From Mycocentrospora acerina (lineage: Eukaryota > Ascomycota > Dothideomycetes > Pleosporales): a stretch of DNA of 64,000 nt. The position numbers and the translations under genes are program-made. Under the pieces are notes generated by a model, which was not told the origin of the DNA, did no database searches, and saw only the letters and a program-made list of their open reading frames with translations. Below, one piece after another: positions 22,581 to 34,263 of the stretch. The stretch spans positions 1-64,000 of the forward strand of contig JAKUHH010000061.1 in the NCBI GenBank assembly GCA_022701365.1, written 5' to 3'. Within the stretch, counting starts at the first letter, position 1; every line of letters starts with the position of its first letter.

Positions 22581-24296
22581 ATGTCCTTGACAAACACCTC
22601 TACTTCGCACGCTACCTGCAAACGATTCGCGACCATTGAACAACTCCCACAGGAACTAGTCGATCGAATCAGTATTTATCTCTCTCTTGATGGCCTCAAG
22701 AATATACTATTGCTGTCTCGTGCATTCCGCTTTTCCGCTGAGAAGCACTCTGGGGCTTTTGAAAGATTTGCCTTAAATAAAGACACCGCTGAGAAGTTTA
22801 TTGACACTTTCTCTGGTCATCGGCTTCTGTATTTGCGTGATCTAGAGTTTGATATCCACCTTCCTCTTCCTGAAGACAGCGAGCGTCGCGACAACGCGGA
22901 CCAACTGAGCAAGCATGATAAGAGTTTCACTCAACAAATCATGTTTCTGTTCAAGACTATTAAAACTGTTGAAGAAAGTGCAGGAAATCAGAATAAACCT
23001 GGAGCATTTCGGCTCGCGATAAGTTCTCCCTCACGACCAATTTTTCGCGGACGCTCACTCTCGTACCATGACCACTTGAGCTGGCGCGTCCATTTGTTGG
23101 AACCTGAGGCACTTCCGTTACTCGAACCGGTTTGTTCCCTGGAGGTAGGAGATGACTGGGACGGGTCATTCAGCAGAAGAGCAGATGATGCAGATTATAA
23201 TTGGGCGCGAGTGAAACTGGACTACCGTGTGATGGTAGACCTTGTCGTCAAGTTGCCGAATCTTGAGTACTGGGGCTGTCGAATTGGAGGCGATGAATGG
23301 TCGCCGAAGACGAAACAAGAAGCGACACGATATCTCACGCAAGATTGGGCTGGACCACGTCGGGACACAAGAAATGATTTTGCAAAAGCTCTCTTGTCTG
23401 CACGTCTGCCTGATTCACTTCGGCACATTCGTCTAGACTTTCTCCATGACCTACACAATTGCACGCATATCGACCATCTCACGGCACAGCCTGATCTGGT
23501 AAGCCCAGCGGCCAATAACCTTTTCAGCACCAGTCTACACCACCTCTCACACCATCTCCGACGGCTTCACTTGCGTGTAGTAGCGGAAGAAACAATATTC
23601 TGGCCCAAGAATAACTACACCCCTTCCTGGCCGAATCTCGAGAGTCTCATTGTCATGTTCCACATGGTTAGCCCATCAGGACGATGGTATTTTATAGGAC
23701 TAAACGGCGAAGGACGCGACACGGCTGCATTTAAGGTCACTGATGCCTTATACCCACCCTTGGAAACAACCCCCTATGATGAAGAGGGAGACCGGCGATA
23801 CAGGGGGAGCCCAAACACCCGCATCCGCATCATGCCGAACGATACTACATTATGGCCGTTCCTTGCAGCCTTTGCCAAGGCAGCATCAGACATGAGGGCT
23901 CTCCAAGAAGCGGTACTCTGGTGCCCTCTTGCGTGGGCGCCTAATGATGAAGATGGTAAAGAATTAGAGACTGACTGGCTTCTAGAAAACTGTCCAGACA
24001 CGGATAGACTCGCTTGGGGAGTGCATTACCAAGCGACGGGTGAGCCTAACTTTACCCAGCAGGGTGAAAACCTTCCTACAGAAGTTCCTCTACTCTGGTG
24101 GAAAGTTGGCAAGTGGCGTCCGGATCCCGAGCTTCATGAGCTTTTCCAGCAGATTGGACGTACGCCATGGGGTGACGGTCTGAAAGAACAATGGGAGGAT
24201 GAAGCCTACGGAGAGAAATTGGTGGAGCGCGAATACTTTGAGTATTGTGTACAAGAAGAAGTTGATAAAGCAGGGCGAATCCCACCGCCGAACTAG
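22581..24296 (+). CDS. F-box domain protein
   Basis: A 571-residue uninterrupted frame with normal base composition. Residues about 15-55 (EQLPQELVDRISIYLSLDGL...LLLSRAFR) fit the F-box pattern LPxEL...I..YL...DL...L...SR.. that binds Skp1 in SCF ubiquitin ligases. The rest is Trp/Asp/Glu-rich with no LRR, WD or kelch repeats, as in the large variable F-box families of filamentous ascomycetes. Start: the frame extends 24 bp further upstream from a TTG, but the first ATG is at 22581. The gene is the first of the gene island, with repeat DNA immediately 5', and is not RIP-mutated. Substrate is unknown. Confidence 0.75.
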   Translation: MSLTNTSTSHATCKRFATIEQLPQELVDRISIYLSLDGLKNILLLSRAFRFSAEKHSGAFERFALNKDTAEKFIDTFSGHRLLYLRDLEFDIHLPLPEDSERRDNADQLSKHDKSFTQQIMFLFKTIKTVEESAGNQNKPGAFRLAISSPSRPIFRGRSLSYHDHLSWRVHLLEPEALPLLEPVCSLEVGDDWDGSFSRRADDADYNWARVKLDYRVMVDLVVKLPNLEYWGCRIGGDEWSPKTKQEATRYLTQDWAGPRRDTRNDFAKALLSARLPDSLRHIRLDFLHDLHNCTHIDHLTAQPDLVSPAANNLFSTSLHHLSHHLRRLHLRVVAEETIFWPKNNYTPSWPNLESLIVMFHMVSPSGRWYFIGLNGEGRDTAAFKVTDALYPPLETTPYDEEGDRRYRGSPNTRIRIMPNDTTLWPFLAAFAKAASDMRALQEAVLWCPLAWAPNDEDGKELETDWLLENCPDTDRLAWGVHYQATGEPNFTQQGENLPTEVPLLWWKVGKWRPDPELHELFQQIGRTPWGDGLKEQWEDEAYGEKLVEREYFEYCVQEEVDKAGRIPPPN

Positions 24297-24756
24297 AACT
24301 CTACAGGGGCGGAATTAAACTTGAGGTCACGTAGAGCAGGTATTCGAGAGGGTTTGGGCGCAAATGTGAGGCGCGAACAATTTACTTGAAGTTGAAGACA
24401 TGTACTAGAGTCATGTCATAACAATACTCCTTCTGCATCGAGCATAATCACTACAACATTTTGTAACTATTGCATTACAGTGATGCAGTGAATCAAAGCA
24501 AAGAATGCACTGTGTGTTCTATTATTCTATCTATTGTGACGACCTTAACGAATTCTACAAAGAAACATTGTTCACATGACCTATCCGTGCCACAACTAGT
24601 TGTACAATGTACTCATCGACACGATTAAGGAGCGACAGACAAATGTACAGTAAATTTGATATTCCCCTATCATGAACTGTGACGATATTACGCGAATCAT
24701 TCGAACGACAAAAACACTAAAAGAAGGAAATGAATATAAAGAATCTACCACGGCCT
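24297..24756. other. Intergenic, no gene seen
   Basis: Ordinary composition; 3' flank of the F-box gene. No frame, RNA gene or repeat stands out. Confidence 0.5.
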
Positions 24757-25560
24757 TGCCTAGTTCCTGAAATTGTTCCAATTCGTCTCGAGCGCTACGG
24801 TATATGCGCCAATCTTCTTCCGCAGCTCTGCCCACTCGGCGATCTCGTCCCTCTCCGCTGAGGTCTTCTGAGGATCGTCCTTGGCCTTGTCCTTTGTAGC
24901 TCAAGAAGTATACTCATCTTTCAAGCGCTGGATATTGTCATCCACGAAGCTAACATCCTTGTCTTTAGCCATCGCGAACACTTCGTCCATGTAGGTATCC
25001 CACCTAGCCCCCAGGCCAAGTGTCTGCCACGGTGTGAAAGTCATTGTGCCCTTTCCTGTAATCTGACAGGGAGTTTAGGGGAGATCCCTGTCGAAGCCAT
25101 TAACAACGGTGCATATTCTGATTTTCTCGTCCTTGAAAATCTGTGCGACTTCTAGCACTTGAATGTATTTGAATGCACCCACCACGCTTCTCAAGTTTTG
25201 GACTGCCATGCGGGGCGCTTGTGATGGATCCAATTTTTTTCTTGCCGTATTAATAAGCTCTTTCGTATTGCTGTTTTGGATAATTTCGTTTCTAGAGAAC
25301 ATCTATGGACACGATGGTTAGCGGATGTATGCTTGTAGCTATCGCCAGCAGCACTACCTGCATTATTCTTCGCTGGTGAGTTGATTAACTTTGAAGCATC
25401 GTAAATTTTATTGAGAAGGTTCTTTTCTCCTTTTTCTCCTTGCTTATACGGATAGGCAGCAGCGATCTAATTGATTGGACTGCATTGGGTCACCGTGGAG
25501 GAAAGACCGGCCTGAGGCGCAAGATTACCCATGACCTGTAATTTCAAGAATTCCCAAGAT
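24757..25560 (-). pseudogene. Decayed hypothetical gene
   Basis: A minus-strand frame running from 25302 to 24766 encodes a hydrophilic helical protein (MFSRNEIIQNSNTKELINT; TFTPWQTLGLGARWDTYMDE; AERDEIAEWAELRKKIGAY). It is broken by a TAA after codon 75 and a TGA near 24900. Each differs by one C-to-T change from CAA and CGA. Upstream, about 25525-25360 holds another frame (NLAPQAGLSST; PYKQGEKGEKNLLNKIYDAS) with one TAG, followed by an intron-like segment (GT, CTAAC, CATAG) whose join does not keep frame. No homologous family is recognised. Stops plus frame loss argue for a pseudogene. Confidence 0.45.
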
Positions 25561-26143
25561 GCCCTCCAGTATCTGCAGAAGTTGATCCTTTTGCTGTGCT
25601 CAAGAGGGTCCGGGCTCATCAAGTCTTCTTACTGCTATTTCGAGTTTACTGTCGTGAAGAAGTTTGTGATGACGGAACACTCGAGGACATGCTGTGTCGT
25701 ACTGGCGTGGTTCGAAACGAGCACTTCTCCATGCATAATTATCGCAGGAGTGAGGAATATCTTTACCGTATGCCACTGAGTCCTGCGAGCATAATTAGTC
25801 ACTAACTTCCATGAAGCTTTAATCCGGCCAACCTACACATTCTTCGTCCCCAAACGTTGAATAGTTGAAGCTGGAACTTGTCCAACTGCCAACATTCAGC
25901 TGGTGTTATCATCCGCAACATCAGCCTTGTTCATGATTTGGATCTAAATGGAGCACGCAATAAGAGTAAAATGTAGCATATGAGTATCGTTCAATGCACA
26001 TGCAGGTTTTGTCCCCAGCCGTCATATGACGTCATCCGCAGCATCCTCCAGTGCTTCAAGTCACCGCGTACACGCATCCCCACCCAGCCATGGACTCTCT
26101 CCCTCTCTCCTCTCAATATCCAGAAGCCCTCTCATCCTGAAGA
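25561..26143. other. Intergenic / possible further gene remnants
   Basis: A 69-codon plus-strand frame (25596-25805) and an 82-codon one in another frame exist but have no neighbours or motifs. They may belong to the decayed locus or be chance. The last 150 bp are the promoter side of the glycine-zipper gene. Confidence 0.4.
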
Positions 26144-26977
26144 ATGCCGCCAAAGAAGCTCGAAAAAAGGTCGATTGACACTCCCAAAGAACAGCCTCAG
26201 CTGCCTGAGGAAGAGCTCAAGACCATTGCCGCAAAAGCCAAAAATTCGCCCGAATCTGCGCTGCAGGAAGCGGCTTCTCAAGCTGAGGCCGCTTTGGCTG
26301 CGAAAAAAACTGCCTCATCCCTCCGTTCTGCCGCAGACACGATCCGTGATCCCAAGAAACGCGAAAAGTATCTTCGCGATGCGTACAACAAAGAAATTGA
26401 AGCGCATGGCAATAGCAAGAAAGCCAGAGTTCTACAGTCTGGTGCCTTCCAGGGGAGTGTAGGAGGGGGTGGAATAGGTGCGGCGGTGGGTGCTGGGCTA
26501 GGGACTGTGGTAGGAACGGTCACGGGCACTGTGCTGGCAATTCCCTCAACTGCCATTGGCGGATTGGTAGGCGCAGGGGTGGGAGCTGGGCATGGCCCGT
26601 GGATAAAACTGGGGAAGATTGGGAAAGGGGGAGGAGGGGACGGCAAGGAGAAGGAAGAGAAAGAAGAGATTGCGGATGAAGATGGTGAAGAGAAGGGAGG
26701 GGACGACGAGCAGAAAGGCGCAGGAAATGAAGAAAACGAACTGGAGGAAATCGATGAAGAGGAGGCAGTGCTCAATCCGGAGCTCTTGAGGCAGGCAGCA
26801 GATGATATTGCGAAAGAGAGGGAACAGCAAAAGCAAAACGATGGCGAACAGATGCAAAAAAATGCCGATGAGAAAGGCGGACAGGATGAGAAGAAGAAGG
26901 AGCAGAGCCAAGAAAAAGGGAGGAAGAAGCCTCGAAAGTTGGAAATACGGAGCAAGCAGGAAGAGAAGACTGCATGA
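26144..26977 (+). CDS. Glycine-zipper protein with charged, low-complexity tail
   Basis: A 277-residue frame. Residues 1-105 are hydrophilic and helical (Lys/Glu/Ala). About 107-152 form a GxxxG-rich hydrophobic stretch (GGGGIGAAVGAGLGTVVG, then IGGLVGAGVGAG). The remainder is a Glu/Lys/Gln coiled-coil-like tail ending basic. Glycine zippers pack transmembrane helices in pore-forming and membrane-inserting proteins; that is family knowledge and the role here is unknown. The ATG has a good context (AGAATGCC). It is convergent with SWR1. No signal peptide was seen. Overlapping frames on both strands are shadows of its biased composition. Confidence 0.7.
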   Translation: MPPKKLEKRSIDTPKEQPQLPEEELKTIAAKAKNSPESALQEAASQAEAALAAKKTASSLRSAADTIRDPKKREKYLRDAYNKEIEAHGNSKKARVLQSGAFQGSVGGGGIGAAVGAGLGTVVGTVTGTVLAIPSTAIGGLVGAGVGAGHGPWIKLGKIGKGGGGDGKEKEEKEEIADEDGEEKGGDDEQKGAGNEENELEEIDEEEAVLNPELLRQAADDIAKEREQQKQNDGEQMQKNADEKGGQDEKKKEQSQEKGRKKPRKLEIRSKQEEKTA

Positions 26978-27634
26978 AAAACATGGCGTCTGCATATAGA
27001 GCCAACACCAATGGCGACATGATTAGGATTGATTTTGTATGGACCGCACAATCCTTCATGAAGTCAATTGGAGATGACATACAGCGTACTGTGCCCCTGA
27101 GTGTTTGATATGTCTTGAAGCAACGCCAAGTCTATAGAAATGACAAACATGATGTAATGTGGTAACTTTATGTAAATTTCGAGTAGCATAGTTGCGGAAA
27201 ACGAAAGATAGTCCACAAACAGGAGCAGATTAAGCGATAGTCACTACACAATTAAGCTTTTGCATAGCTTCTCTTGACACGAGTGATTTTTTTTAGCAAA
27301 ATGCGACCTAGACTGCAATATCGGCTGCGAGCAAATTTGTTAATCTTATACCCCACCCATTTATGAGTGATGAATTAAACTATTGTACATGTGGTCTATG
27401 ATCGTGGTTAACGATAGTCCACTCAGTGAAGCGCCATGATATGCAAGCCCGCCAACAAAAATACCCAATTCCTTTTTTCTCCCAAATCGTACACTCATTC
27501 GTCTCGTCCCTAGTATTGTTCGCTCGCTCGCTCGCTCTCACATAAGCGTCTGCTCAATGAATGCAACACTGAATCATCAAAAAACCCAATCTATACACCT
27601 GTGTGCCATGCAAAGATGCAAATTCACAACTTAT
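26978..27634. other. Convergent 3' intergenic region
   Basis: 3' flanks of the glycine-zipper gene and SWR1. It includes a short GCTC repeat (about 27522-27538) and no gene. Confidence 0.5.
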
Positions 27635-30600
27635 TTAAAACTTCTTCTTTCTCTGCCTTACATGAGGATCCTGTCCTTTGCGGTTCCTCTTCTGTCGATC
27701 ACTAGGTGGCTTGTATGGCTCTTGGCCAAATTCCTCTCTATACAACCCCAACATGTACTCGTCAACATGTCTACGGACCTTTTCTTGGCCATTTTCGTCA
27801 ACATCGTCGTCTTCGTTACCAATTTCTCCACCAGCTGTACCTGCCGCATCTTGCTTGATGTTGGATGATTCATCAAAGTCAACAATATCATCCTGTATCT
27901 CATCGACAATCTCCTTCTGTGCAATAGAAGCTGCATTTCGATCCTCGGTATCTTCGACGGTGACCATGACACGCGCATCGCCGAGAAGACCAGCCTTCTC
28001 GCCGAGAACACGTTCCATTGCTGCACCAGCTTCATCGGTTGTATCTAGCATATCGTGGTCGAGAGCATCGCGCCAGGTGATGCGATTGAATGTGTCGGTG
28101 GTGAAGTCACCCTTCTGAATGATAACGTCGTCGAGAAGTCGCTTCTGGTTGCTTTTGCGTAAAATATTGGCTTCAATCGTGTACTCGCTGACAAACTTAT
28201 AGATATGTACATCCCTTGTCTGACCGATACGATGCGCGCGGTCTTGACATTGCTTGTCCATGGCAGGATTCCAGTCAAGGTCGTAGAAAATCACAGTATC
28301 AGCACCCGTCAGGTTGATACCCAAGCCTCCTGAGCGAGAGGACAGGATAAAACACAAGATTCGGGGGTCGTTGTTAAATCGATCGGTGAGGATTTGTCTT
28401 TGCTCAACCTTTGTAGATCCGTCGAGGCGCAGGTACCGATGGCCATGAATATTAAGAAATTGTTCTAAAATATCAAGAACCTTTGTCATTTGAGTGAAAA
28501 TTAAAGCACGATGACCTCCGGCTTGGAGATCACGTAAGAGGGTTGCAAGACGCTGTAACTTGCCGCAGTCATATTGTAGGAGACGCTTGTCGGGGAATGC
28601 TATGGATTGGCGCATGCGTGGTTCGTGAAATGGATCCTTTTCACGAGCCATCGACGAAGATCTTACAAGTTCGACGCCGCGCGGGGATAGGGTGAGAGGA
28701 GTGAGCTCTTCTGCTGCGACGGCGGGTGTCACGCAGGTGAAGCGAGCTATGAGCGGCTCGAATGATTCGGCACGCTGTTCCAGAGTTGGAATCATGTCGA
28801 AGAAGTGTGTGATCTGGCGGTTGTTCCACTCCGAGGCTGCGGCAGTAGAGCGTGGAGATCGAAAGCCGAGAAGGCCACGATGAGTTTTGATATTCTCATA
28901 CTCTCCGTCGTCTACTTCTGCTTCCGCTCCTGATTGTATCGGTGTTTGGCTAAAGGGTTGGATGGAGTGAAAAGATGTTGCTGGATGTCCGTTGCGATAG
29001 AAGGGCGATCCTTGGTATTGCATAGGTTGCTGCGGTGGTGGCTGCCATTGAGGTACCATCAAGGGCCCTGCTTTCTTCACCCTTTCTCCTTCCTTTTGAG
29101 CGCCAAAGGTGTAGTCATGCCAATCGACGGTGACCCGGTCGATGATGTCTTTTCCATATACAGGCATAAATTGAGTGCGTGCGCGAGTTAGGTCAAGACA
29201 TCTTTGGAGATGATCGCGGACGGTGGCCTGCTCCTTCCTAGCCATGGCTGACATTGAAGACTGTAAAGACGGTGGCCCCGCTTCAAAGGGCTTATTGAGA
29301 CGACGCGTTTGACGTTCAATCAGGTCCTCTATTGGGCGAGTCGCGCGGATTTGATGCGAGCGTCGAGCGCTTCGTAGTTGAATTTGTTCACGTCGAGCAA
29401 AGACGAGATTCAAAGCCTCTAGATTCACCTGCGTATCACGCATGCCTTCTTGCAACCGTTTTCGAATGAAAAGATTCTTAATCTCGTACTGTGCAGGAAC
29501 GGATCTTGGCATAGCCATTGATGTCACAATTGCTCGGGTCTCGAATAGATCGGGATGATTGCAGACCTTTCGCAAAGACATTAGACAGTTAATGATGGAC
29601 ATGTAATTGCCCGACGATAGAATCTCTTTGGTTGACGCGCGGCCCATGAACCCATCGTAAAGTTGCCGTTGCCGCTTGGATAATTTACAATAGACAACAT
29701 GCTCATACTTTCCCGGCATCTGTTTCTCAACCTCAGACTTCAGTCTTCGAAGCAAGTACGGCCGAAGGACTTCGTGGAGTTTCTTGACAATTTTCTGTGC
29801 CTCTGCATCGAGTTGTTGCCGGCCCTGATCCAATATCTGCGAGGTTGGGTTTTTCAAAGCCATTGTGAACTCCTCTAGCCCGGCAATACGCCCCTCTCCG
29901 GCAAAACCAGCTGGCATAAGGAAGTAGAGCAGAGACCAGAGTTCGTCAATATTATTTTGCAAAGGTGTTCCAGTAAGCAGCAGTCGTCGTTCTGTTCGAA
30001 GATTCAACATAGTCTGCCAGCGTTGCGACTTGAAGTTTTTGATGTTATGAGCTTCATCCAGAACGAGATAGTGCCAGGGACGCATTTTGAAAGCCGCAGC
30101 ATCCTGTAGGATGAGCTGGTATGAGGTTATGACGACGTTGTACATGTCCTTGCCCGTATTGCGCCAGCCCATGCGTTTTCTTTTTCTTTCGTTGATGTCG
30201 CCGTAGTAGGTGAGAATCTTGAAGCCTGGTAAGAACTTTTTGAACTCCATTTCCCAGTTGAGCATGACACTGGTAGGAACAACAACCAAGTGTGGACCCC
30301 ATATTTCTCGATCGACTGCTACGTGCGCGAGGAGGGATATGGTTTGGATAGTCTTACCAAGGCCCATTTCATCAGCCAAAATGCCGTTAGTTTCCGAGTC
30401 ATAGAGGTTGGCAAGCCAGTCCAGTCCATCGTGCTGGTATTCGCGGAGCGTTCCCCGCAATAGGGCTGGAACTTTTGTTCGAGACGGTGCAGAGTCCTGC
30501 GCAGATGGGTTGTGAGGCCTTTCCATTTCTTTGGCACCATTTTCAATCGCCATAACGTCTGAGGTTTCAACGGGTGATGCATGTCCAGGAGTTGCGTCGT

Positions 30601-31166
30601 TGACGTTACCATTAGTATACAATTCAGTAACCTCAGCGACTATGTGATTCCCATTTGTGATAGGCCTTTGGACATCATCAATTTCGAGTATTGGCGCATG
30701 ACCATTTGCTTGTTCCGTTGAAGGGTCGGCATGTTCTGTTTGCTCATCTTTAATCGCCAATTTGACATCTTCCTTCATCTTCTGGATGTCGCTTGGAGCA
30801 AGAAAGCCCATCATGCCGACATCGTCTTCACCGTCTTCGTCCGAATCAACCTCTGATTCCTCTGCTTCTTGCCCGTCCTCATCCTCTACTCCAGAATCTT
30901 CATCACTGGACCAGGCCTCACTACCGGAGTCCCGAGTTCCGTTTTCATCGTCAGAGTCCATTAGAGCTTCGTCGACCTGTTCAAGCTCGACCGTGGCAGG
31001 GTCTATAAAATCCATTTTTCGCCCTTGGCTCTCCTCTGTAACAGACGAGCCATTTGTGTGGGCGAACAGGTTGGCAGGGAGGTCAAGCTCCTCTTCCATT
31101 TCAACATCTGGGTCCGGAGTTGCGGGGGGGGTTCCGCTGTCGCCATCATCATCATCGTCGTCATCA

Positions 31167-31198
<32 letters not shown>

Positions 31199-32842
31199 TG
31201 AAACTTGCTTTTCCACGTCACTGTCGGGTAGGTCGGGGAGCTGCTCGTACTTGGCACGCAGCTGCTCGGCGGTCAGGGCCGCATCTTCGTCGTCGTCCAT
31301 ATTGTCATCTTCGCTTTCGGAGGTCGAAGACATGACGCTGTCGGCGTCTTGAGCGAGGGGGTCCGACGTCCTGCTTTCCAAGTCGTCGTCGTCGTCGTCG
31401 TTGTCGTTAAAGTCTCGGTCCTCGCTCACTAGTGAGGAGGCCGTGTCTGCGACGTTTCGGCCAAGAATCTCCTGCGCCTGGTTAAACATGTCATCCATGG
31501 CTTTGTGTCCTAGCTGGAGCTGCTCCTCTTCCCACTTGGCTACGCGCTCCCTATCAATATCGGCCTTGACGTTGGCCCACGCGTCTTTGACATCCTTGAC
31601 TAGCTGCTTGTACCGGATAGTCTGGCGCTCCGTCTCTTCATGCTCCACCTCATCCTGGCTCTTGCGCCGGTACTTGTTTTTCCAGTAGTCGTATGCCTCT
31701 CGTGCGACCATCTTGGCCATTTTGCGGTGAAACGCCTTCTCCTCCTTGAGAAGCTTGCTGAAGTGCAGCGCATGGGCGACGACGTGGTCCCAGTGGCCGT
31801 ATTGCGAGGGCGGCTCGGGAGCGGCATCAGGCGCGAAGACGCTGCATTGAGCGCGACTGAGGACGCCGTGCTCAGCAGCGTGCACGACACGCAAGCGGCG
31901 TTCAGCCTCGTCGGTGGCCTTGTCCAGGGTGATGCGCTGCGACTCCTCACCCTCGAGCGGATCGTCCTGCTCCAGCCAGGCTGCCAGTGACGTGTGTTTC
32001 TTGGGCGGCGCCAAGTGCTGAGGATGGCGGACCGGGGGGTCGGGCTTGCACAGGCGCAGACGGAGACGCGGGGTAGGGGCAGAGCCATCTGGGTCGTCGG
32101 GCGATGTGTGCCCGTGGGTGGGCGTCGTGGCCCGGTCGTGTTGCGCGTGTGCTGGCGGCGGAGAGGCGCGCCGTGTCGATGCGGCCGAACGCCTCTGCCG
32201 GTCTGACTTGCGCGCCGCTGGGGGGCGGAGAGACGGCGCAGCGGCCCTGTTCGAGGGCGTAGGCGCGGGCGCGGGTGCTGCGCGGCCTTTTGGCTGCGTT
32301 GGCAGTGTCGACGGTGTTGGTTGCGTCGGCTTGCACGGGCGCGTACTCAGCTTGACAGGCTCGGGCGTGGGCGTAGACGGGGCCGTCTCCCTGTTTACGC
32401 GCGACGACTTCCTCACGCCGTTCTCGAAGACAGTCGTCGGCCCGTCGGCAGCGAACGCCTTCCACGGCGGCGACACGCCGCGGACATCAGGGCGGCGCGG
32501 AGTCGCGTCAAGCTTGCGCCGCTTCGACGAGCGCGGAGCGAGCGAGCCATGGCTGCCGTTTTCCTCAATCCTTACAGGGGGCGGAGCAGGTGCAGCGTGG
32601 GCGGCGTGGTGAGCATCTTGACCGTTGCCGAGAGTGTCGCGTGGCGGGCTGTCGCGATGCACAGGCGTGGAATGTTCCATTCCATCAGTCAAAGGCGCAG
32701 ATGGCAGCAATACCGCTGGACGCGCCGCCAAACGCGTGGTCAAGTCGGGACAGACGGCACCGGAAGACGGAGACGGAGACGGAGACGAGCTGTTGCAAAG
32801 GCGGCGCTGGCAGTGTTGGGTTGAGTTGAACGTCAAAGCCAC
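27635..32842 (-). CDS. SWR1: SWR1-type chromatin remodelling ATPase
   Basis: A 1735-residue intronless frame. The SWR1 complex exchanges H2A for H2A.Z in nucleosomes. Seen in order: Pro/Ala/Arg-rich N-terminus; HSA domain at about 345-400 (YGHWDHVVAHALHFSKLLKE), which binds actin-related proteins; long acidic region with a pure Asp run near 560; SNF2 ATPase from about 800 with Walker A DEMGLGKT (about 824) and box II DEAH (about 929); the large insertion between lobes typical of the INO80/SWR1 class (about 1160-1430); helicase C lobe from about 1445 with DRAHRIGQ (about 1540); acidic tail. A later Met at codon 55 (32680) is an alternative start, since the first 54 residues are low-complexity. 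Divergent from NDUFB8. Confidence 0.95.
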
Positions 32843-33643
32843 TGCACAACGCTAGCGAAGCACACCCTCTAGTCAGTCGGGCCTGTCGCGTCGAGCGACG
32901 AGGCAAACGAGTGCGTGTGGATCCTGCTGGCAAGAGCGAGTCAGACTTTGTTGCCTTTGTCCACACCGATGCATCGGTGATACAGAGCTGGATTATCCCT
33001 TTTGTTGCGCTTTCTTACAATGGTCGCGGATTCTGGAAACGTCGCCGAGCATCTACTCCCCGCCTTGCCTGTTGAGCGTCGAGTTTGTGTGACGTGCAAC
33101 AGCACGTGACAGGCCTGGAGGTGCATATGGGACCTCAGAGCAGCCAGAAATAGTCAGTCAGTCGAGTAAACAGTCAGAATAGGTAGCCAGTCAATTGCGT
33201 AGTCAGCCAGCCATTCAGTCGAGCAGTTAGTCGAGTAGTCAGTCAGTCAGTCAGAATGGAGTAGCCAGTCAATCGAGTAGTCAGCCAGCCATTTAATCGA
33301 GCGGTTAGTCGAGCAATCAGTCAGTCAACAAGTCGGTCAGTCAGTCAGCCGAGTAGTTGGCCAGCCAGTCAGTCGAGTAGTTGGCCAGTCAGTCAGCCGA
33401 GTAGTCGACCAGTCAATCAGCCATCAAGGTGACGACATGTAAGTGCAGGTTGCCAGAGGAGGTGGATGTTCAGGCTGGCTGGCTGACTGGCCGACTGGCC
33501 GACTGGCTGACTCAGCAGTGCCAAGACCTGACCTCATGTCGTAAACGTCGACGGTATCTGTACAACAACGACAACGCGTCTCTCGCCTACCGCAACGTCG
33601 GTCGTCCCTTCCCTCCCAATTGCCCGCCATGCCCTTCTGACAC
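32843..33643. other. SWR1/NDUFB8 divergent promoter region
   Basis: About 800 bp between the divergent starts, holding the minisatellite listed next. No convincing additional gene; short frames here are products of the repeat and GC-rich composition. Confidence 0.6.
33148..33510. repeat. Degenerate GTCAGTCAGTCGAGTA minisatellite
   Basis: About 300 bp made of the 4-bp unit AGTC interspersed with CGAGTAGTTGGCCAGC-like variants, about 15-25 imperfect higher-order units. A few CTGACTGGC units extend to 33510. It is unique to this spot in the window. Confidence 0.85.
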
Positions 33644-34176
33644 ATGTCCAGCATGCTCTCCCGACGCCTTGTGGCGGCCCGCCCGCTCGCTCGCGCCGCC
33701 ATCCCGCTCGCGCGCCCGCCATTTATGCGGACAGTCTTGTCAGCCTCGGACCAAGCCGAATTGAACGACGTAAACCAGAATGGCGGCTACGTGAATCCGC
33801 CCAGGATTGCCAGGTCCAAGAGGGATCCCTACGAGTCGTACTTTGACCAGCAAGACCGCCGCAACTACGGCGAGCCGTGCCACGAGGACCACGACATTCT
33901 GGGTGTGCTGTCTCTGCACGACTATGACCACTTCAAGCCCGGCTGGGGTGGCGTCTTGATTGGCACCTTCATTGCCACCGTCTTTGGTCTGTGTGGTGCT
34001 GTTGCCATGATCTACCCCGACAAAATCAGTGTGCCCAAGACGTATGACGGAGGGCTCGAGGCTGAGCTGGGAGGAAAGGGAGCCGTGCTGGTACGTTGAT
34101 CTGCTACGTGCTTGGTCTTTTGTACCATGTTGCTAACGTTTACTCATAGGCGAGGAAGCCTGGTGAGGGTTGGTAG
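33644..34176 (+). CDS. NDUFB8: Mitochondrial complex I accessory subunit NDUFB8/ASHI
   Basis: Exons 33644-34090 and 34150-34176, separated by a 59-bp intron (GTACGT, branch GCTAAC, CATAG) in phase 0. The last exon encodes only ARKPGEGW. The product is 157 residues: an Arg/Ala-rich mitochondrial presequence (about 1-35), a matrix part with KRDPYESYFDQQDRRNYGEP, which matches the RDPxxxxDxxxRxNxGEP pattern of NDUFB8, and one membrane helix (WGGVLIGTFIATVFGLCGAV, about 103-122). It belongs to the membrane arm of NADH:ubiquinone oxidoreductase. Met4 is an alternative start. Its 3' end is 87 bp from that of the convergent HPM1. Confidence 0.87.
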
Positions 34177-34263
34177 AGAGGGAGGAAAAAGGACATGCAG
34201 TGTGTAAATATGACTATGGAAACCAATTTTTTTGAGCCTCTTCTTCGACCCATGTGCCAGAGC

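Noticed and set aside
30762..32465. Several 90-196-codon frames over SWR1, including poly-Ser and His/Arg-rich ones
   Set aside because: Shadows of the acidic and Pro/Arg-rich parts of SWR1 in other frames.
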